NCBI GenBank assembly: GCA_050084515.1
Contig: CM114272.1
Coordinates: 11,780,001-11,844,000 of the forward strand
DNA: 64,000 nt
Direction: 5' to 3'
From: Blasia pusilla
Lineage: Eukaryota > Marchantiophyta > Marchantiopsida > Blasiales
Within the stretch, counting starts at the first letter, position 1. Each line of letters starts with the position of its first letter. A program made the translations under genes and the position numbers. Shown piece after piece: positions 47,150 through 57,866 of the stretch. The notes under the pieces are model-generated. The model saw nothing but the letters and a program-made list of their open reading frames with translations, was not told the DNA's origin and did not search any database.

Positions 47150-47768
47150 AGACGTTGGGATTTAGACAGTCCTCATCATTTTTTCTTGGGTATCAGATCT
47201 TGATATTGGCCGGATGGTAGATGTATCGCTTGATACCTTTGCGGGCAGCGGCTAAACGTCTCTACCGGTTCCTAGTAGCCTGGTCCGACAGTTGACCCTT
47301 CTCATCAGCTCTGACTCGACTAACTTATTTCCAATGGGGGTTTATTAACGTCTTGCCCGAACGGTCGTGGTGTGCTATAAGATTATGCATGAATTGGTCA
47401 AATTTATGCATGTAAACGTTAAACAGGAGAGGGGATAGAACGGACCCCTGTGGGATGCCCAGGTTTTCCTGGATGTCAAAGTTTATCCCTTTCACATTAA
47501 GCATCTTGCGAATCTCGTCGATAATCCTATGGTCCGCTATCTGCCCTTCCAACGCAACACACAGTACGTGGTGGTTAATGTTATCAAAAGCTTTCCTCAC
47601 GTCGTAGTCGAGAAGCCAATGTACGTCCCTCCAACCAAATTGCATTTGTTGGAGCGTCGAGTGGGCCCTTTTTCCGCATCTGAATCCGTGGGATAAGTTG
47701 CTAAAGACAATTGGGAGGATCCAGTGTTTAACCATGTCGTTGCTGCACCAAATATGCAAATAATGCAA
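47150..47768 (-). pseudogene. Nuclear copy of a mitochondrial-type group II intron reverse transcriptase/maturase fragment
   Basis: The open part (47768-47325) has SHGFRCGKRAHSTLQQMQFG, WLLDYDVRKAFDNINHHVL and GIPQGSVLSPLLFNVYMHKFD. These are RT blocks typical of organellar group II intron proteins, with the first catalytic Asp in DYDVRKAF. After a stop at 47325 the frame continues with a DEKGQLSDQA-like and AAARKGIKRYIYHP stretch, then decays before the expected YADD block. Plant mitochondria of bryophyte grade often carry such ORFs. A LINE or Gypsy origin does not fit the motifs. Transfer of mitochondrial DNA into the nucleus is inferred from the nuclear transposon surroundings. Confidence 0.75.
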
Positions 47769-47999
47769 TTACAAGTAATGAAAGTGGTTAGGATCGACCA
47801 ATCATAATTTTTGAAATTAAGACATTAAAAAAGACACTTTTTTCTGATTCAGAATATTTTTTATATTGTCGTAGATCATAAAGTTGTGCACGATGTGCAA
47901 TAGACGGTGCGCAATTTGGAGTGGCAAGCATAAAGTTGTGGTCAATTTTGCAAACTGCCAATTTTAAGGGTAAAAATTTCCAAACCCTAAACTAGCCGT

Positions 48000-48300
48000 C
48001 ACCGTCCTCATCCTCATCCTCCGTCTCTATCACCATCCGCACCGATGCCATTTCCATCCACAGTCGCCGCCTGCTCCTGCCGCCCTTTGCTACCATCGCA
48101 AATGCCTTTGCCTTTGCCACCGCCACTTGGCGCCGTCACCGCCGTTGTTGCCGTTGTCAATTGCCACTCCCGCCGCTGCGAGTTGCTACCAACGTGAGTT
48201 GTCGCGACCACTATTTGCTGCTGCCACCTCTACTGCCACCGCTTGCAATTGGCATCATCGCCGCTACCACTATCAATTGCCGTTGCCGCCGCTGTTGTTC
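48000..48300. repeat. GCC/CCG trinucleotide-rich stretch
   Basis: Imperfect runs of CCGCC, GCCGTT and CCACC triplets over about 300 bp, giving Ala/Gly/Arg-rich frames on either strand that I do not consider real genes. It lies just upstream of the gag leader of element 4. Confidence 0.5.
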
Positions 48301-49440
48301 TAGACAATGACCAATCACCAACGACTACACGTACTTGGTGAGTCTGTATGAGTCATTGCCACTCGTTAACTCACGACTTTGATAGTGTGACCTTTTTGGA
48401 TTCGAGGGATTGCAATTTCTTTTCCACTTTGCTATGTTATGATTGGTGCTGCTTGACGACGATTGAGTACCGTGCCATGATGCCCGTAGCCGCAACGCGC
48501 CATCGATTGCTGCGCCGTGACGCTCGTGGCCGCACCGCACCGTCTCGATCGCGGAGCCGCAACATCACTAAGAGCACATTGTGTTTTGTTGAATGAGGAG
48601 GATATTCCACCAGTGCTGCACCCATTCCCGAGTGCCGTGCCATTTGTAGTCATTCCGTGCCGCTAATGCCGCACCGTACCGTTGGACCCAATCCGCACAT
48701 CGAGGAGGTTTTGGAGCATCGTCAGTACCAAAGGAGTACGACGTGCTGATTGGGGAGTTTGTCTTCATGACTGAGTTGGGGTTGAGGTTTTCAATTGCTG
48801 AGGAGCGACATTGATTTTTGTTCAGGTAAACTCTTCGGGTCTTTTGCCCAACACGTGTGAGAGAATTCCGAGATTTGGGCTGTTATTTGGGATTTTTTGT
48901 TTTGTTCAAATGCTAAGAGCATCGTTGATGCATGGGTTTAGGGGACATAGGCATGTGTGGGATGTCTTGAGTGGAGAGTATGTCTTGTCGATGAGATGAT
49001 AGGACAATAGCCGATTTGCCTCACCACGCCGCTTGTTGCCGCAGAGCACACATCTCAATGAGACAGTGTAGATTGAGTGCCGCCTACTTATGTTGAGTGA
49101 TTGAGGGATTACTCGTGAGGTTGGGAGTGATTGCCTGAGAGGTGCACGAGGGTCATCACGACGTCCTTTCGGGATTTTGAGAGGCCGGGTAGTGGACATG
49201 AGAGTAGCTCTAGAGGGTTTACCCGGAGTGGTGCGAGGTTTCAAGGATCTCCACATGAGAGACCACCTCGGTCTCCTTATGTGTCATCTTCAGACAAGGT
49301 GGAGAGTGTAGAGGAGTGTGTTAGTGATTCACAATACATATTGAGTGGTCCTACAAGTTGGATGTAAGAGAGGGACGAGCGGGGTAGAGGACCGCGTAGG
49401 TTTTCGAGTGATGTAGGCACTATAGAGTTAGAAGACTTCA

Positions 49441-50253
49441 TTGCGGAGTTTAGGAGTTGGTGTGATCCACAACGGGCTAGGAACTCTAGAGGGTTCAACC
49501 TGTTTACAACATAGAACAACATGTTCTAGCATTTGGATGGGGGCACCCATGGACGATTACCATGAGTTCTCCCATAAATATGCTCGTGAGATTGAGGCAT
49601 GGCGACTCTACTATGACCCATATTATGTGTCATGGATTGAGCCATTTCCTGATGAGGAGGAGGAGTCAGGAGAGGCCTCTTCCTCTTCCGCAAGTGATGT
49701 GTTAGGAGGGATGACTCGCACTAGAGCAGTTGCACCGTCCAGTTGGGTCCGTCGCATGTTCAACCCCGTGGTTCAATTCTTTGCGGAGTTGAGGACGAGC
49801 TACCACGGGGTACGCACAGAGAAGTTGCGGGGTGACTCGCACTAGAGCAGTTGCACCGTCTAGTCGAGACCGTCCCAGGTTCAATTCTTTGAGGAGTTGA
49901 GGATGAGCTACCACGAGATACGGACGAAGAAGTTGCGGAGCATCCACAACTTCCAAAGGCGCCCGAGTGAGAGTTTGCGTGAGGCCCACACTCGCTTGCG
50001 CAGGTTGATTAACGTCACTAAGGGGGTGATAGAGACCCAGACTATCCAGTCATGGTACAATGTTGGACCAAACCTTGCAGACACGGGTGCAAGAGGGGTG
50101 CTTCTTATGAACACCTCACCCACGTTGAGAGGTATTTTCAGGACCGCCAAGAACAATGAGCACAACATGGCGGAGGAGAGCGTAGCCACCATGAGTTATG
50201 GGCAAGAGCAGCCACGAGTATCTGCACCACCAATGCAGCGATGTGGATTTTGA
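49441..50253 (+). pseudogene. Gag (capsid-like) region, element 4
   Basis: Two frames. The first has an AREIEAWRLYYDPYYVSWIE segment, an acidic DEEEESGEASSSS run and FFAELRTSYHGVRTEKLRG. The second repeats FEELRMSYHEIRTKKLRSIH in part and continues FQRRPSESLREAHTRLRRLI, the conserved helical part of plant Gypsy Gag. A ~70-bp local duplication (GGTGACTCGCACTAGAGCAG repeated) lies between them. I could not confirm a zinc knuckle. Confidence 0.65.
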
Positions 50254-50764
50254 GAGAGGACTGTGGCACCACGAGCATATGGAGGTTATCGGGAGCCTGT
50301 GCCAAAGAGACCCGCACCGTCATATGCGGTGCAGTAGCAGCAGCGGCCATGTATTATTTTTTGGGCATGCGGTTGAGCCCATCACCAATGCGATTGCACC
50401 CATCAGGGTTATGGACACATGCCTTAGCATGGAGGAGGAGATGGTGCTGCACCGGGAGGTTATTAGTGAGACTATTGCCAGAGGTACATACGGTCACACA
50501 CGCGTCAGATATTTCAGCCTACACCTTGAGTTATGTCCGGACCGAGGGCCAGAGAGGGCACTAGAGCGAGTTTTCGATCAGGGTGGGCCTAGAGGTCGTG
50601 CACCAAGTGGTCCTGTTGGGGGACAAGAAGCTGGAGTTGCCCAAGGGGGTGGTAGAGTTGCCCATGGAGAAGCTAGAGTTCCACCACCTAGACGCGTCGA
50701 GGGAGACGCCGGGCGTGAGCATGGGATGGCTGCTTAGATATAGCTACAACAGTAGATTGCTGCT

Positions 50765-51265
50765 ATGGCATTGAGTTTACCCAATGCCGGATCCGTGGCA
50801 TCGACGTCTTATGGAGCAGCCAGAGACATGGAGGATTCTGGTTGGATGTGCAAGGTTGCCCAGATGGAGGCCGTCGTAGATGTTATGCGTGGAGCAGTTG
50901 CAGAGTTGGATCCACAGCGAGGGGAAGCTAGGAAACAGACTAGACTTCCTCAATCTTTCATGTTGTTCAAGGCGATGACAACCCCATCAATGGGTCCTGA
51001 TCCGAGTTCCCGGAGAGTTGGTGATGTTGTTGATATGCAGGCACGGAGGGCAATGGGAGAAGCGAGTGCAACAACTCCCATTGCTGATGCTCAAGAGGAG
51101 CATGTGTTGAGCACGTTACTGGGGGCGGCCACTGTTGTGTACCACACTCCTTTACTTTCTGCTTCCAATGTTATGACGTTGGGAGGTACGCCCGCCGAGG
51201 TTTTTTTGATGGCCACTACGCTATGTGACCATGGAATTGGTGTTCCTATGTCACACTCAGGGTGA
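50765..51265 (+). pseudogene. Gag-protease linker region, element 4
   Basis: A 166-residue open frame with no recognised domain. Its later part (SNVMTLGGTPAEVF) is shared with element 3 at 13797-13840, so it belongs to the polyprotein. It precedes the protease by about 60 residues. Confidence 0.55.
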
Positions 51266-51289
51266 TATATGAACAGTTTATGCTCGGGC

Positions 51290-52380
51290 CGTCCACGTCA
51301 GATTCATCGCAAGCTGCAGCTATTGGGATGGCAGAGATGCCCGCTAGACCCGCCATAGAGCGTGCCATGGCTTCTCCTCATGTTGTATTACTGGATAACC
51401 GGGGAGAGGTCTTCCATTTTATGAGTTTATAAGGTAGAGTTTTTAGTTTGCACCTCGTCTTGTTGGATTCAGGAGCGCAACCCCTCATGTTGGGAAAAGC
51501 GACATTCAGAGGATTGGGCTTGACGAGAGCCGATGTGGAACGTTGTCCATTCCGAATATAGACATCCTTGGGTGAAGCCAGCACCAAGGTTGCATATGGA
51601 CAAAGTCCGTATCTGTGGACATGTCTATGTTCGTCCTATGGAAGGACTTGTCCCTATGGGTTCCACCTTTCCCTTCTTTCTCATTCCCCTTACTTTCCTT
51701 CGTGTTCCATACTCCCCCATTTCTTCCTCCCTCCATCTCCATTCCCTCCTCCCTCATTGCTCCTCTCATCCTTGCATTGCCTCCCATCATGGACTAAAAT
51801 TGTGGGTCATATCTCTTGGAACTCATGTCCATGGACATGTCCAGACTGGTCCATTTGTGTCCGTCCTAAGGAAGCACTTGTCCATTTTTGTGCAACCATG
51901 GCGAGTATCACGCAGTATATCACCCGACAAGATTCGTGATGCGAGCCAACGCGATAGTGACCAATGTAGAGTCTTACGACATCTTGGTTGGTGGAGCAGT
52001 GTTATACCCGATGGGATTTTCTCTGGATTAGTGGGAAGAGTCAGCGTCCTACAAACCAGGATGGCAATCAGGTGATGGGCGCCTTAGCTCATTACCCGTT
52101 TGATTCATTGGTGGAGTGATCAAGCGACCGCCATGAGAGATGACGACCTTAGTAGCATCTAGCAGCGCCATCACTTGGCCTAGTGATTTGATTGAGGGAC
52201 ATTTCCATGCAGAGGACACTCCCATTCCTGACATTTTTATGGAGAGGAGTGTCATGGTAGCTGCATCATTTCGTGGAGGAGAGGTGCCGCTTTGGGGCTT
52301 GACAGACCAGCTTCGACGCTTAGCCGCTGAGCATGTGCAGACCGCATGGAGTGAGATATTTGCACTAGAGCGTGAGGGGT
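51290..52380 (+). pseudogene. Retropepsin-like protease region, element 4 (split by a ~380-bp insertion)
   Basis: Active-site motif LVLLDSGAQPLMLGK with DSGA at 51466-51477, the intact form of the motif that is DSRA in element 3. RADVERCPF follows. From about 51550 to 51930 comes text absent from element 3 (pyrimidine-rich, CCTTTCCCTTCTTTC type), then the SPDKIRDASQ-like and LVGGAVLYPMG segments resume. The inserted piece carries an internal repeat (GGACATGTC at 51618 and 51833) and may be a small transposon or captured DNA. Confidence 0.7.
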
Positions 52381-52469
52381 GAGAGAAACCCGAGGTAGCC
52401 AGGAGTGGTACTATGACCCCTTTGGACACCACCACGATTGTGTGGTGCATTCCAGAGGAGAGTATTTGC

Positions 52470-53412
52470 ATGCTAGATCTCTTTGGCAGGATTAGGACTG
52501 GTTTAGCTGTATTTTGTAGGCAGGAGTGCGTGTGCAATAGTTGACTATACGTGGAGGTTGATGATGTTGCGATCAAGGCGCGCTTGACTTCACCATGTGG
52601 CACAGTTACGTCTCCTTTTTCTTGACTTGTTGTCTACGTCTGCCATCTAGAGATATCAGAGTTCCCTACCAATGGGATATTTCATTGCTAGGAGCGCAGG
52701 ACTTGGAGCGAGTAGGGACTGGTTGGCCATGTCAGGGCCAATTGAGTGCTAGATGAGGTAGCGGATTAGCTGATACTCGGTCCATGTTGTTTTGGGAGAT
52801 GATGCGGATTTTGCAACACTTGCAGGAGCATCAGTCCCGTTCTCCAACATACATTCTAGATAATGTGTCAATCTTGGGAGATTCGAGATCACAAGTAGTG
52901 ACGAGTGCACATTAGGTGCGTGCAAAGATTGTCTCAACATAGTTTTTGAATGCGGAAAGTGTAGGTTCTAGAGCACACCGCTCGCGTCTTTGGTGGACCA
53001 ACTTGGTACCACACATGGTGTTGCGGAGGGCATATGCATGAGTGGAGGGCCCCTCCCAGTTGTTGGTGGATTCCATATTACTTCCGGGATGTCAATCACA
53101 TGCAGTGAAGCACGATGATCGATCGTCGTTGATTGTAGTCAACAAGATTGGCATGCCACGGGCAACCTTTCTCACATTTGTGAGTTTTCCTGCTTCCAAT
53201 GCATTCAAGGAGGCTGGACCTTGCTTGGTTTGGGATGACCAGGTACAGCGGTTGGTAGAGCCCAAGGCCGATGAGCGAGAGCGAGCGATGGAATTTCCCA
53301 CAAGAGTGAAGGCGGTATCATCACTATCAGAGGCATCACGACGTCATGTCTTAGATCAAGCAATGGACTTGAACTGCTTGACATGGATTTTTAGCTTAGG
53401 AGTAGTTGAGCA
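52470..53412 (+). pseudogene. C5 cytosine DNA methyltransferase domain, element 4
   Basis: Second copy of the domain, at the same place between protease and RT. Motif I is LDLFGR (52473-52490), then LYVEVDDV. Motif IV is GWPCQGQ with PCQ at 52727-52735, the canonical catalytic Pro-Cys-Gln; relative to element 3 an 18-bp deletion just before it removes most of the DLVIA strand. Motif VI is LDNV (52856-52867, Glu changed to Asp). Motif VIII is RAHRSRLWWTN (about 52971-53003). The IX/X region reads RERAMEFPTRV and SLSEASRRHVLDQAMDLNCLTWI in the open frame 53042-53425. Together with element 3 this shows the family had all main catalytic motifs. Confidence 0.83.
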
Positions 53413-54100
53413 GCATTTCTTCTGACGACCCTACAGATATAGTGACATGGAGAGGGATTTGATTTAGAGTAGGAGCCAAGACTTGGTTGGAGCAGGACTA
53501 GTGGAGATGTCGCATGGAGAGTATGCATCTGCCACTATCATGCCTGCCAAGAAGGATGTGCATGGCAACTGGACGGATAGGCAGATGTGTGGAGATTATC
53601 TACCTATCAATCGGCAAACCAAGTTTGATAGGTATGCCATGCCCACCCCTGAGGAGATCTTTGATGCTATTGGGCATGCAAAGGTCTTCACTTCTTCAGA
53701 TCTTCGAGTCGGATACCATCTACTCCCTATCAGATTCAAGGACAAGCAGAAGACGACATTTTGGGGCATCGATCCTCATGGGAAGGATTGCTTGTACAAG
53801 TGGCGGTTCTTACCATTTGGGTTAAAGAATGCCTTGATTGAGTTTCAGAGGATCATGGATAGGATCTTGGCAAGTATGGATTTTTCTAGGTGTTATATTG
53901 ATGACATCATAGTCTTTAGCGCCACGGTTGAGGATCATGAGCGACATCAGGAGGAGGTATTTCGACGATTGCAGTTATATGGGCTAAAGCTACATCCAAG
54001 CAAGTGCAAGTTCTTCTACGACCAAATTGAGTACTTGGGTCATACCATATATCCAGGTGGCCTTGGTGTGCAGCAGACAAAGGTAGAGGCTATTTGACGC
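53413..54100 (+). pseudogene. Reverse transcriptase, element 4
   Basis: The best RT frame in the window (53483-54097, 204 residues): KKDVHGNWTDRQMCGDYLPI, FWGIDPHGKDCLYKWRFLPFG, catalytic YIDD at 53894-53905, and EEVFRRLQLYGLKLHPSKC. The N-terminal METRE...DLGT segment seen in the other copies is missing: the methyltransferase end at 53412 runs straight into RRPYRYSDMER-like text, a deletion of about 300 bp. Confidence 0.85.
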
Positions 54101-54229
54101 ATTCGATGCCCTACAAATGTGAGTCGAGTTCATGCATTCACGGGATTGGCGAACTTCTATCGACAATTTGTCAAGGGTTTCAGTTTGATTGCAAAGTCGT
54201 TAACCTTGCTTATCAAGGTGGATCAGGAG

Positions 54230-54660
54230 TGGCACCGGGGGATCAGAAGGAGAGAGCATTTCAACTACTCAACGACAGATTGACCTCCGCGCCCATATTG
54301 AGGAGACCGATCAGGGGGCGTCCTTTCCAATTGCATACCGATTGGAGTATGTTGGGGCTTGGAGCCGTGCTCATCCAACATGACGATGATGGTAGAGAGT
54401 TTGTGGTGGCTTACGTTAGTCGCTTGAACAACACTGCGGAGGCAAAATATAGCTTATATGAGGATGAGTGTTTGGTTGCAGTGTGGGCTTTCGCAGATTT
54501 TAGGTGTTATTTATTTGGCAACCCCTTTACCATCATTATTGATCATCAACCACTTAAGTGGTTGATGGAGTCCGACAATCTTACAGGGAAGCTTGCGAGG
54601 TGGGCTCTTTTGTTACAAGAGTATGACTTCTAGGTGGTGCATAGACCTAGGACGCTCAAC
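54230..54660 (+). pseudogene. RNase H, element 4
   Basis: FQLHTDWSMLGLGAVLIQ with the first catalytic Asp, FVVAYVSRLNNTAEAKYSLY with the Glu, and IIIDHQPLKWLMES with a later Asp. One frameshift separates it from RT near 54095. A TAG at 54631 ends the frame within LLQEYDF. Confidence 0.8.
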
Positions 54661-54989
54661 CATGATGCAGATGGTTTGAGCCGTAACCCATGCCCGAGTC
54701 AGCAAGATGCGATTGGAGCTCTTTGGCATGATGAGAGTAATAAGGAGTTGGTGCCAAGATGACACGCGTCAGCCTATTTGGGGTTGTTGGCTATGGAGAG
54801 CCAGATTGCTGAGACTTCGATGGCTAGGTCTTATGGAGAGTCCTTAGATCCAGAGGCTGGTGAGGAGACAACAGGTGGCCAAGACATTCACGATGATGTA
54901 GTGGTCTTGGAGTACCGGTGTACTGGCAGCGTCGCAAGTAGAGTGGGAGCTAGAGAACGAGATCGGATCCTACAGCGAGCCAGACGGTT

Positions 54990-55700
54990 CCGGTGGGAGG
55001 GGACACATGTGTTGCGAGTGTGGGAGGATGATAGAATACGTGTAGTGCCTCATCTTTCAAAGATAGCACGTTTGGTGCGTCATGCCCACGAGGAGTTGGG
55101 TCATTTTGGATTGAAGCGGACATACAACTTAATTGCTCCAAACACAGTACTGGTGGCGAGGCATGTAGATTGACATTCAACAGTTTCTTGCCAAGTGTAT
55201 GGTGTGTGATCGGGTCCGTGCATCGTTCAATGCTCCGACTCCACGGTTGCATCCACTTCCGATCATGGATTTAGGTTATAGATGGAGTTTGGATTTTGCA
55301 GGACCTTTACCTTTGACGGAGCGCCATAATCGTTATATGTTGGTGATGGTCGAGTACTTCTCGAAGTGGATAGAGTGGTTACATTTCCTGACAAAAAAAG
55401 TGACGGAGTAGCGTATATCTTCCTAGATTGAGTGTTGAGTCATTATGATGCAGCGACTGAGGTGTTGACAGACCAGGGTACGGAGTTTTGCCGGGCGTTT
55501 CAGACCTTGTGTGATCAGGCAATGATTGACCACCGCACCACTTCGCGAGATCATTCTGAGGCGGATGGACTAGCAGAGAGGGTTGTGCAGACGTTGAAGA
55601 GAGGATTGCGCAAGTATGGCTTGAAGAGAGGTCACCTAGGAGATTGGGACCTCAAGTTTCCGTGGTTGGCGATGGGATACAGATTAAGTAGGTAGGCATC
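54990..55700 (+). pseudogene. Integrase (H2C2 and core), element 4
   Basis: Zinc part: LVRHAHEELGHFGLKRTYN and MVCDRV. Core: RWSLDFAGPLPLTERHNRYM with the first Asp, VEYFSKWIEW, a frameshift at about 55395, then LTDQGTEFCRAFQ with the second Asp and DHSEADGLAERVVQTLKRGL with the Glu. The Cys pair of the zinc domain is damaged by a frameshift near 55135. Confidence 0.8.
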
Positions 55701-55946
55701 CTTAGCGTGTTTCTCATCGTACTTGCTGCTTTATGGCCGAGAGCCAGATTTACTTGAAGCCATTCGTCGAGATGTTGGTGAGATGTTGAACCTTGATGAC
55801 CCTGATGTATGGATGCGAGAATGTTCTCAGAGGGTTGAGTTATTTCGGACAGTGATGCCCATGACGTTTCATAACTTGGCGATTGCGCAACATTCAGATA
55901 CGTTGAGGTATGTGACTATTCGAGGAGGTGGTTATCAACCTACTCT

Positions 55947-56322
55947 TTGGAGGTTTCACAAGAAGACTATGTCTACTTGCAGCACACGACACCCACGACG
56001 TTGGATGTGACTGCAGGGTGCACTATCTTGAGAGTGCATGAGATTTTTCCATCTGGTGTTCTCTTATTGGAGGGACGCAATGGTATGGTTTGGAAAGACC
56101 ATGTGTGTAACTGTACGCCATGTCACCTTCCAAACATTGATGGTACAGTTGATCCAAACTTAGTAGTAGTTCTTGCAAGCTTACGATGTATGTTGTGTGG
56201 TTCCGCCCGTGGTGCAACCACTAGGCTAGTATGTGATGGGTTGTTCGAGATGATGGCATATGGCATGTTTGACGCCACCTCTCACTAGGGTTCCTCAAGG
56301 ACGATGGATGTGTCCCAGATGT
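55947..56322 (+). pseudogene. Integrase tail and frameshifted PHD finger, element 4
   Basis: The open frame runs through TTLDVTAGCTILRVHEIFPS and NCTPCHLPN to the PHD start CMLC (56187-56198) and LVCDG. One extra base at about 56240 then shifts the frame. In the next frame the text resumes the GWHMAC- and MCPRCT-like end of the finger, with the last Cys codon at 56320-56322. The remaining zinc ligands are thus present in DNA but split between two frames. Confidence 0.75.
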
Positions 56323-56509
56323 ACATAGAGTGGGTAGTCCTAGATTCTGACTTGCGTGTGTGACATGGATGACAAGAAAACTACTAACGATGGGGTCACA
56401 TGAGCACCCGACCTTTTTGCTCTAAGCCTCCTAAAGGTGTATGTCAAAGTAGGTAGGGATAGATGACTATTTGGAGTTAGAGGGACCTAACCACCATCTA
56501 GGGAGCGAT

Positions 56510-56635
56510 TGGAGATATTTTGGTACTTCTCACCTTTATGTTTGGCTGCCATGAGTTAGCATGGGATCGTGCGTGTTTGTGTGTGTGTTTGGTGACAACC
56601 ATATATGTTGTATAGCGATGTGTATGTACACGACA
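56510..56635 (+). repeat. Pre-LTR copy of the LTR 3' segment (element 4)
   Basis: 126 bp starting TGGAGATATTTTGGTACTTC after GGGAGCGAT, matching 56915-57040 at the end of the LTR. Confidence 0.75.
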
Positions 56636-56637
56636 AT

Positions 56638-57040
56638 TGTCACGTCTTTTATGATAGATTGGTGAGATCTAGTAGAGGGGCTTTGCGAGTAGTTGAGGAC
56701 AGACTCAAGAGCTCAAGGAGAGAGAGCTTGAGAGCTCATTCTCTCTTTATTGAACCTCTTGGCACGAAGCGACAGAGCTATGGTCCCTTGTCTTGTGAGT
56801 GTAATCCAAGCCTCTCATTAGGAGATTGGGTTTGGTTTGACATTGAGAGAGACATGTGAGAGTGCAGACATGTGAGAGCTATGGTGTTGTGAGAGAGATT
56901 TGACCTTATTTTGTTGGAGATATTTTGGTACTTCTCGCCTCTATGTTTGGGTGCCATGAGTTAACATGGGTTCATGGGTGTTTGTGTGGGTGTTTGGTGA
57001 CAACGATGTAAATTGTGTAGCGATTTGTATGCGCACAACA
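56638..57040 (+). repeat. 3' LTR of element 4 with internal deletion
   Basis: Starts TGTCACGTC and ends GCGCACAACA. At 403 bp it is about 235 bp shorter than the other LTRs. The deletion joins CAAGAGCTCAAGGAG to the GAGAGAGCTTGAGAGC region, so short GAG repeats may have mediated it. Confidence 0.75.
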
Positions 57041-57305
57041 TTATACAAATATGGATCCTAAATCTTAAGAAATTTATTAGATATTTTATAATCTTATGAA
57101 GTAAATCAAACTTTTGTTTCCATAACTTGTCTTGCATTTCAAAAAATTATAATTCAATTAGATTCCAATATGAGACTTGCTCATCCAAATTAATGACATA
57201 TTTATAATTACTACTTGCGAGCCACGTCACTTAGATCTAACTAGTTTATAACCCATGATATGCCCAAACGTAGACTATTCCTACCAAAAAATATTTTCTT
57301 ACTCT

Positions 57306-57620
57306 TGTCACGTCTACTAGGATAAACCGACGAGATCTAGTAGAGTGCCTCCAAAGATACTAGAGGACAGCCTCAGGAGGTCGAGGATGACCATTTGAGG
57401 CCACGGGTAACTTGAGAGAGCAGGTTTCCTCTTCGTTTTGGCTCATTTGAAGCCATGTAGAGAAACTTACTATTTCAGGTAAGTTTTTATTTTGAGAACA
57501 GTTGAATTTCCACTTTGGGGAATAGCCTTTGGCCCCCTATAACATGACAAGAGCTAAGGAGTGACCTACGAGCATAGGTTACCGTGGAGAGAGCTTAGAA
57601 GAGGGAAGGGGATATATCTC

Positions 57621-57696
<76 letters not shown>

Positions 57697-57866
57697 TATA
57701 TCATGGAGAGATATTGTAGTTGAGAGTATCCATTGATTTACAAAGAGATATTTTGGTACTTCTCGTCTGAATGTTTGGATATCATGAGTTAGTATGACAT
57801 CGTGCATGTTTGTGTGTATATTCAGTGACAACAATGTATCTCCATCCAATGTGTATGCACACGACA
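57306..57866 (+). mobile_element. Solo LTR of the main Gypsy family
   Basis: Starts TGTCACGTCTACTAGGATAAA and ends GCACACGACA, 561 bp. A likely target duplication CTCT (or ACTCT) is seen on both sides. It contains the longest GA run of the window. No pre-LTR copy precedes it, which supports the LTR limits used here. Confidence 0.7.
57622..57690. repeat. (GA)n microsatellite inside a solo LTR
   Basis: About 34 perfect GA units. Confidence 0.95.

Larger units (their letters stand above)
48381..57040 (+). mobile_element. Element 4: longest Ty3/Gypsy copy, Gag to PHD with DNA methyltransferase
   Basis: Order on the plus strand: leader and gag (48381-50740), gag-protease linker (50765-51265), protease (51290-52380), DNA methyltransferase (52470-53412), RT (53413-54100), RNase H (54230-54660), H2C2 and integrase (54990-55700), tail and PHD (55947-56322), polypurine-like tract (56497-56509), pre-LTR copy (56510-56635), 3' LTR (56638-57040). 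No 5' LTR adjoins the gag leader. A ~300-bp unique segment (51550-51930) interrupts the protease region. Frames are broken repeatedly, so the element is inactive. Confidence 0.88.

Noticed and set aside
47325-47768. LINE reverse transcriptase
   Set aside because: GIPQGSVLSPLLFNVYMHKFD and NINHHVL are group II intron type, and the following AAARKGIKRY-like stretch also fits that family.
48014-48211. Gly- and Arg-rich small protein
   Set aside because: Product of the GCC-type triplet repeats; no independent support.
52470-53412. Plant DRM-type methyltransferase
   Set aside because: DRM has a permuted order of catalytic motifs; here motif I precedes IV, VI, VIII and IX/X.
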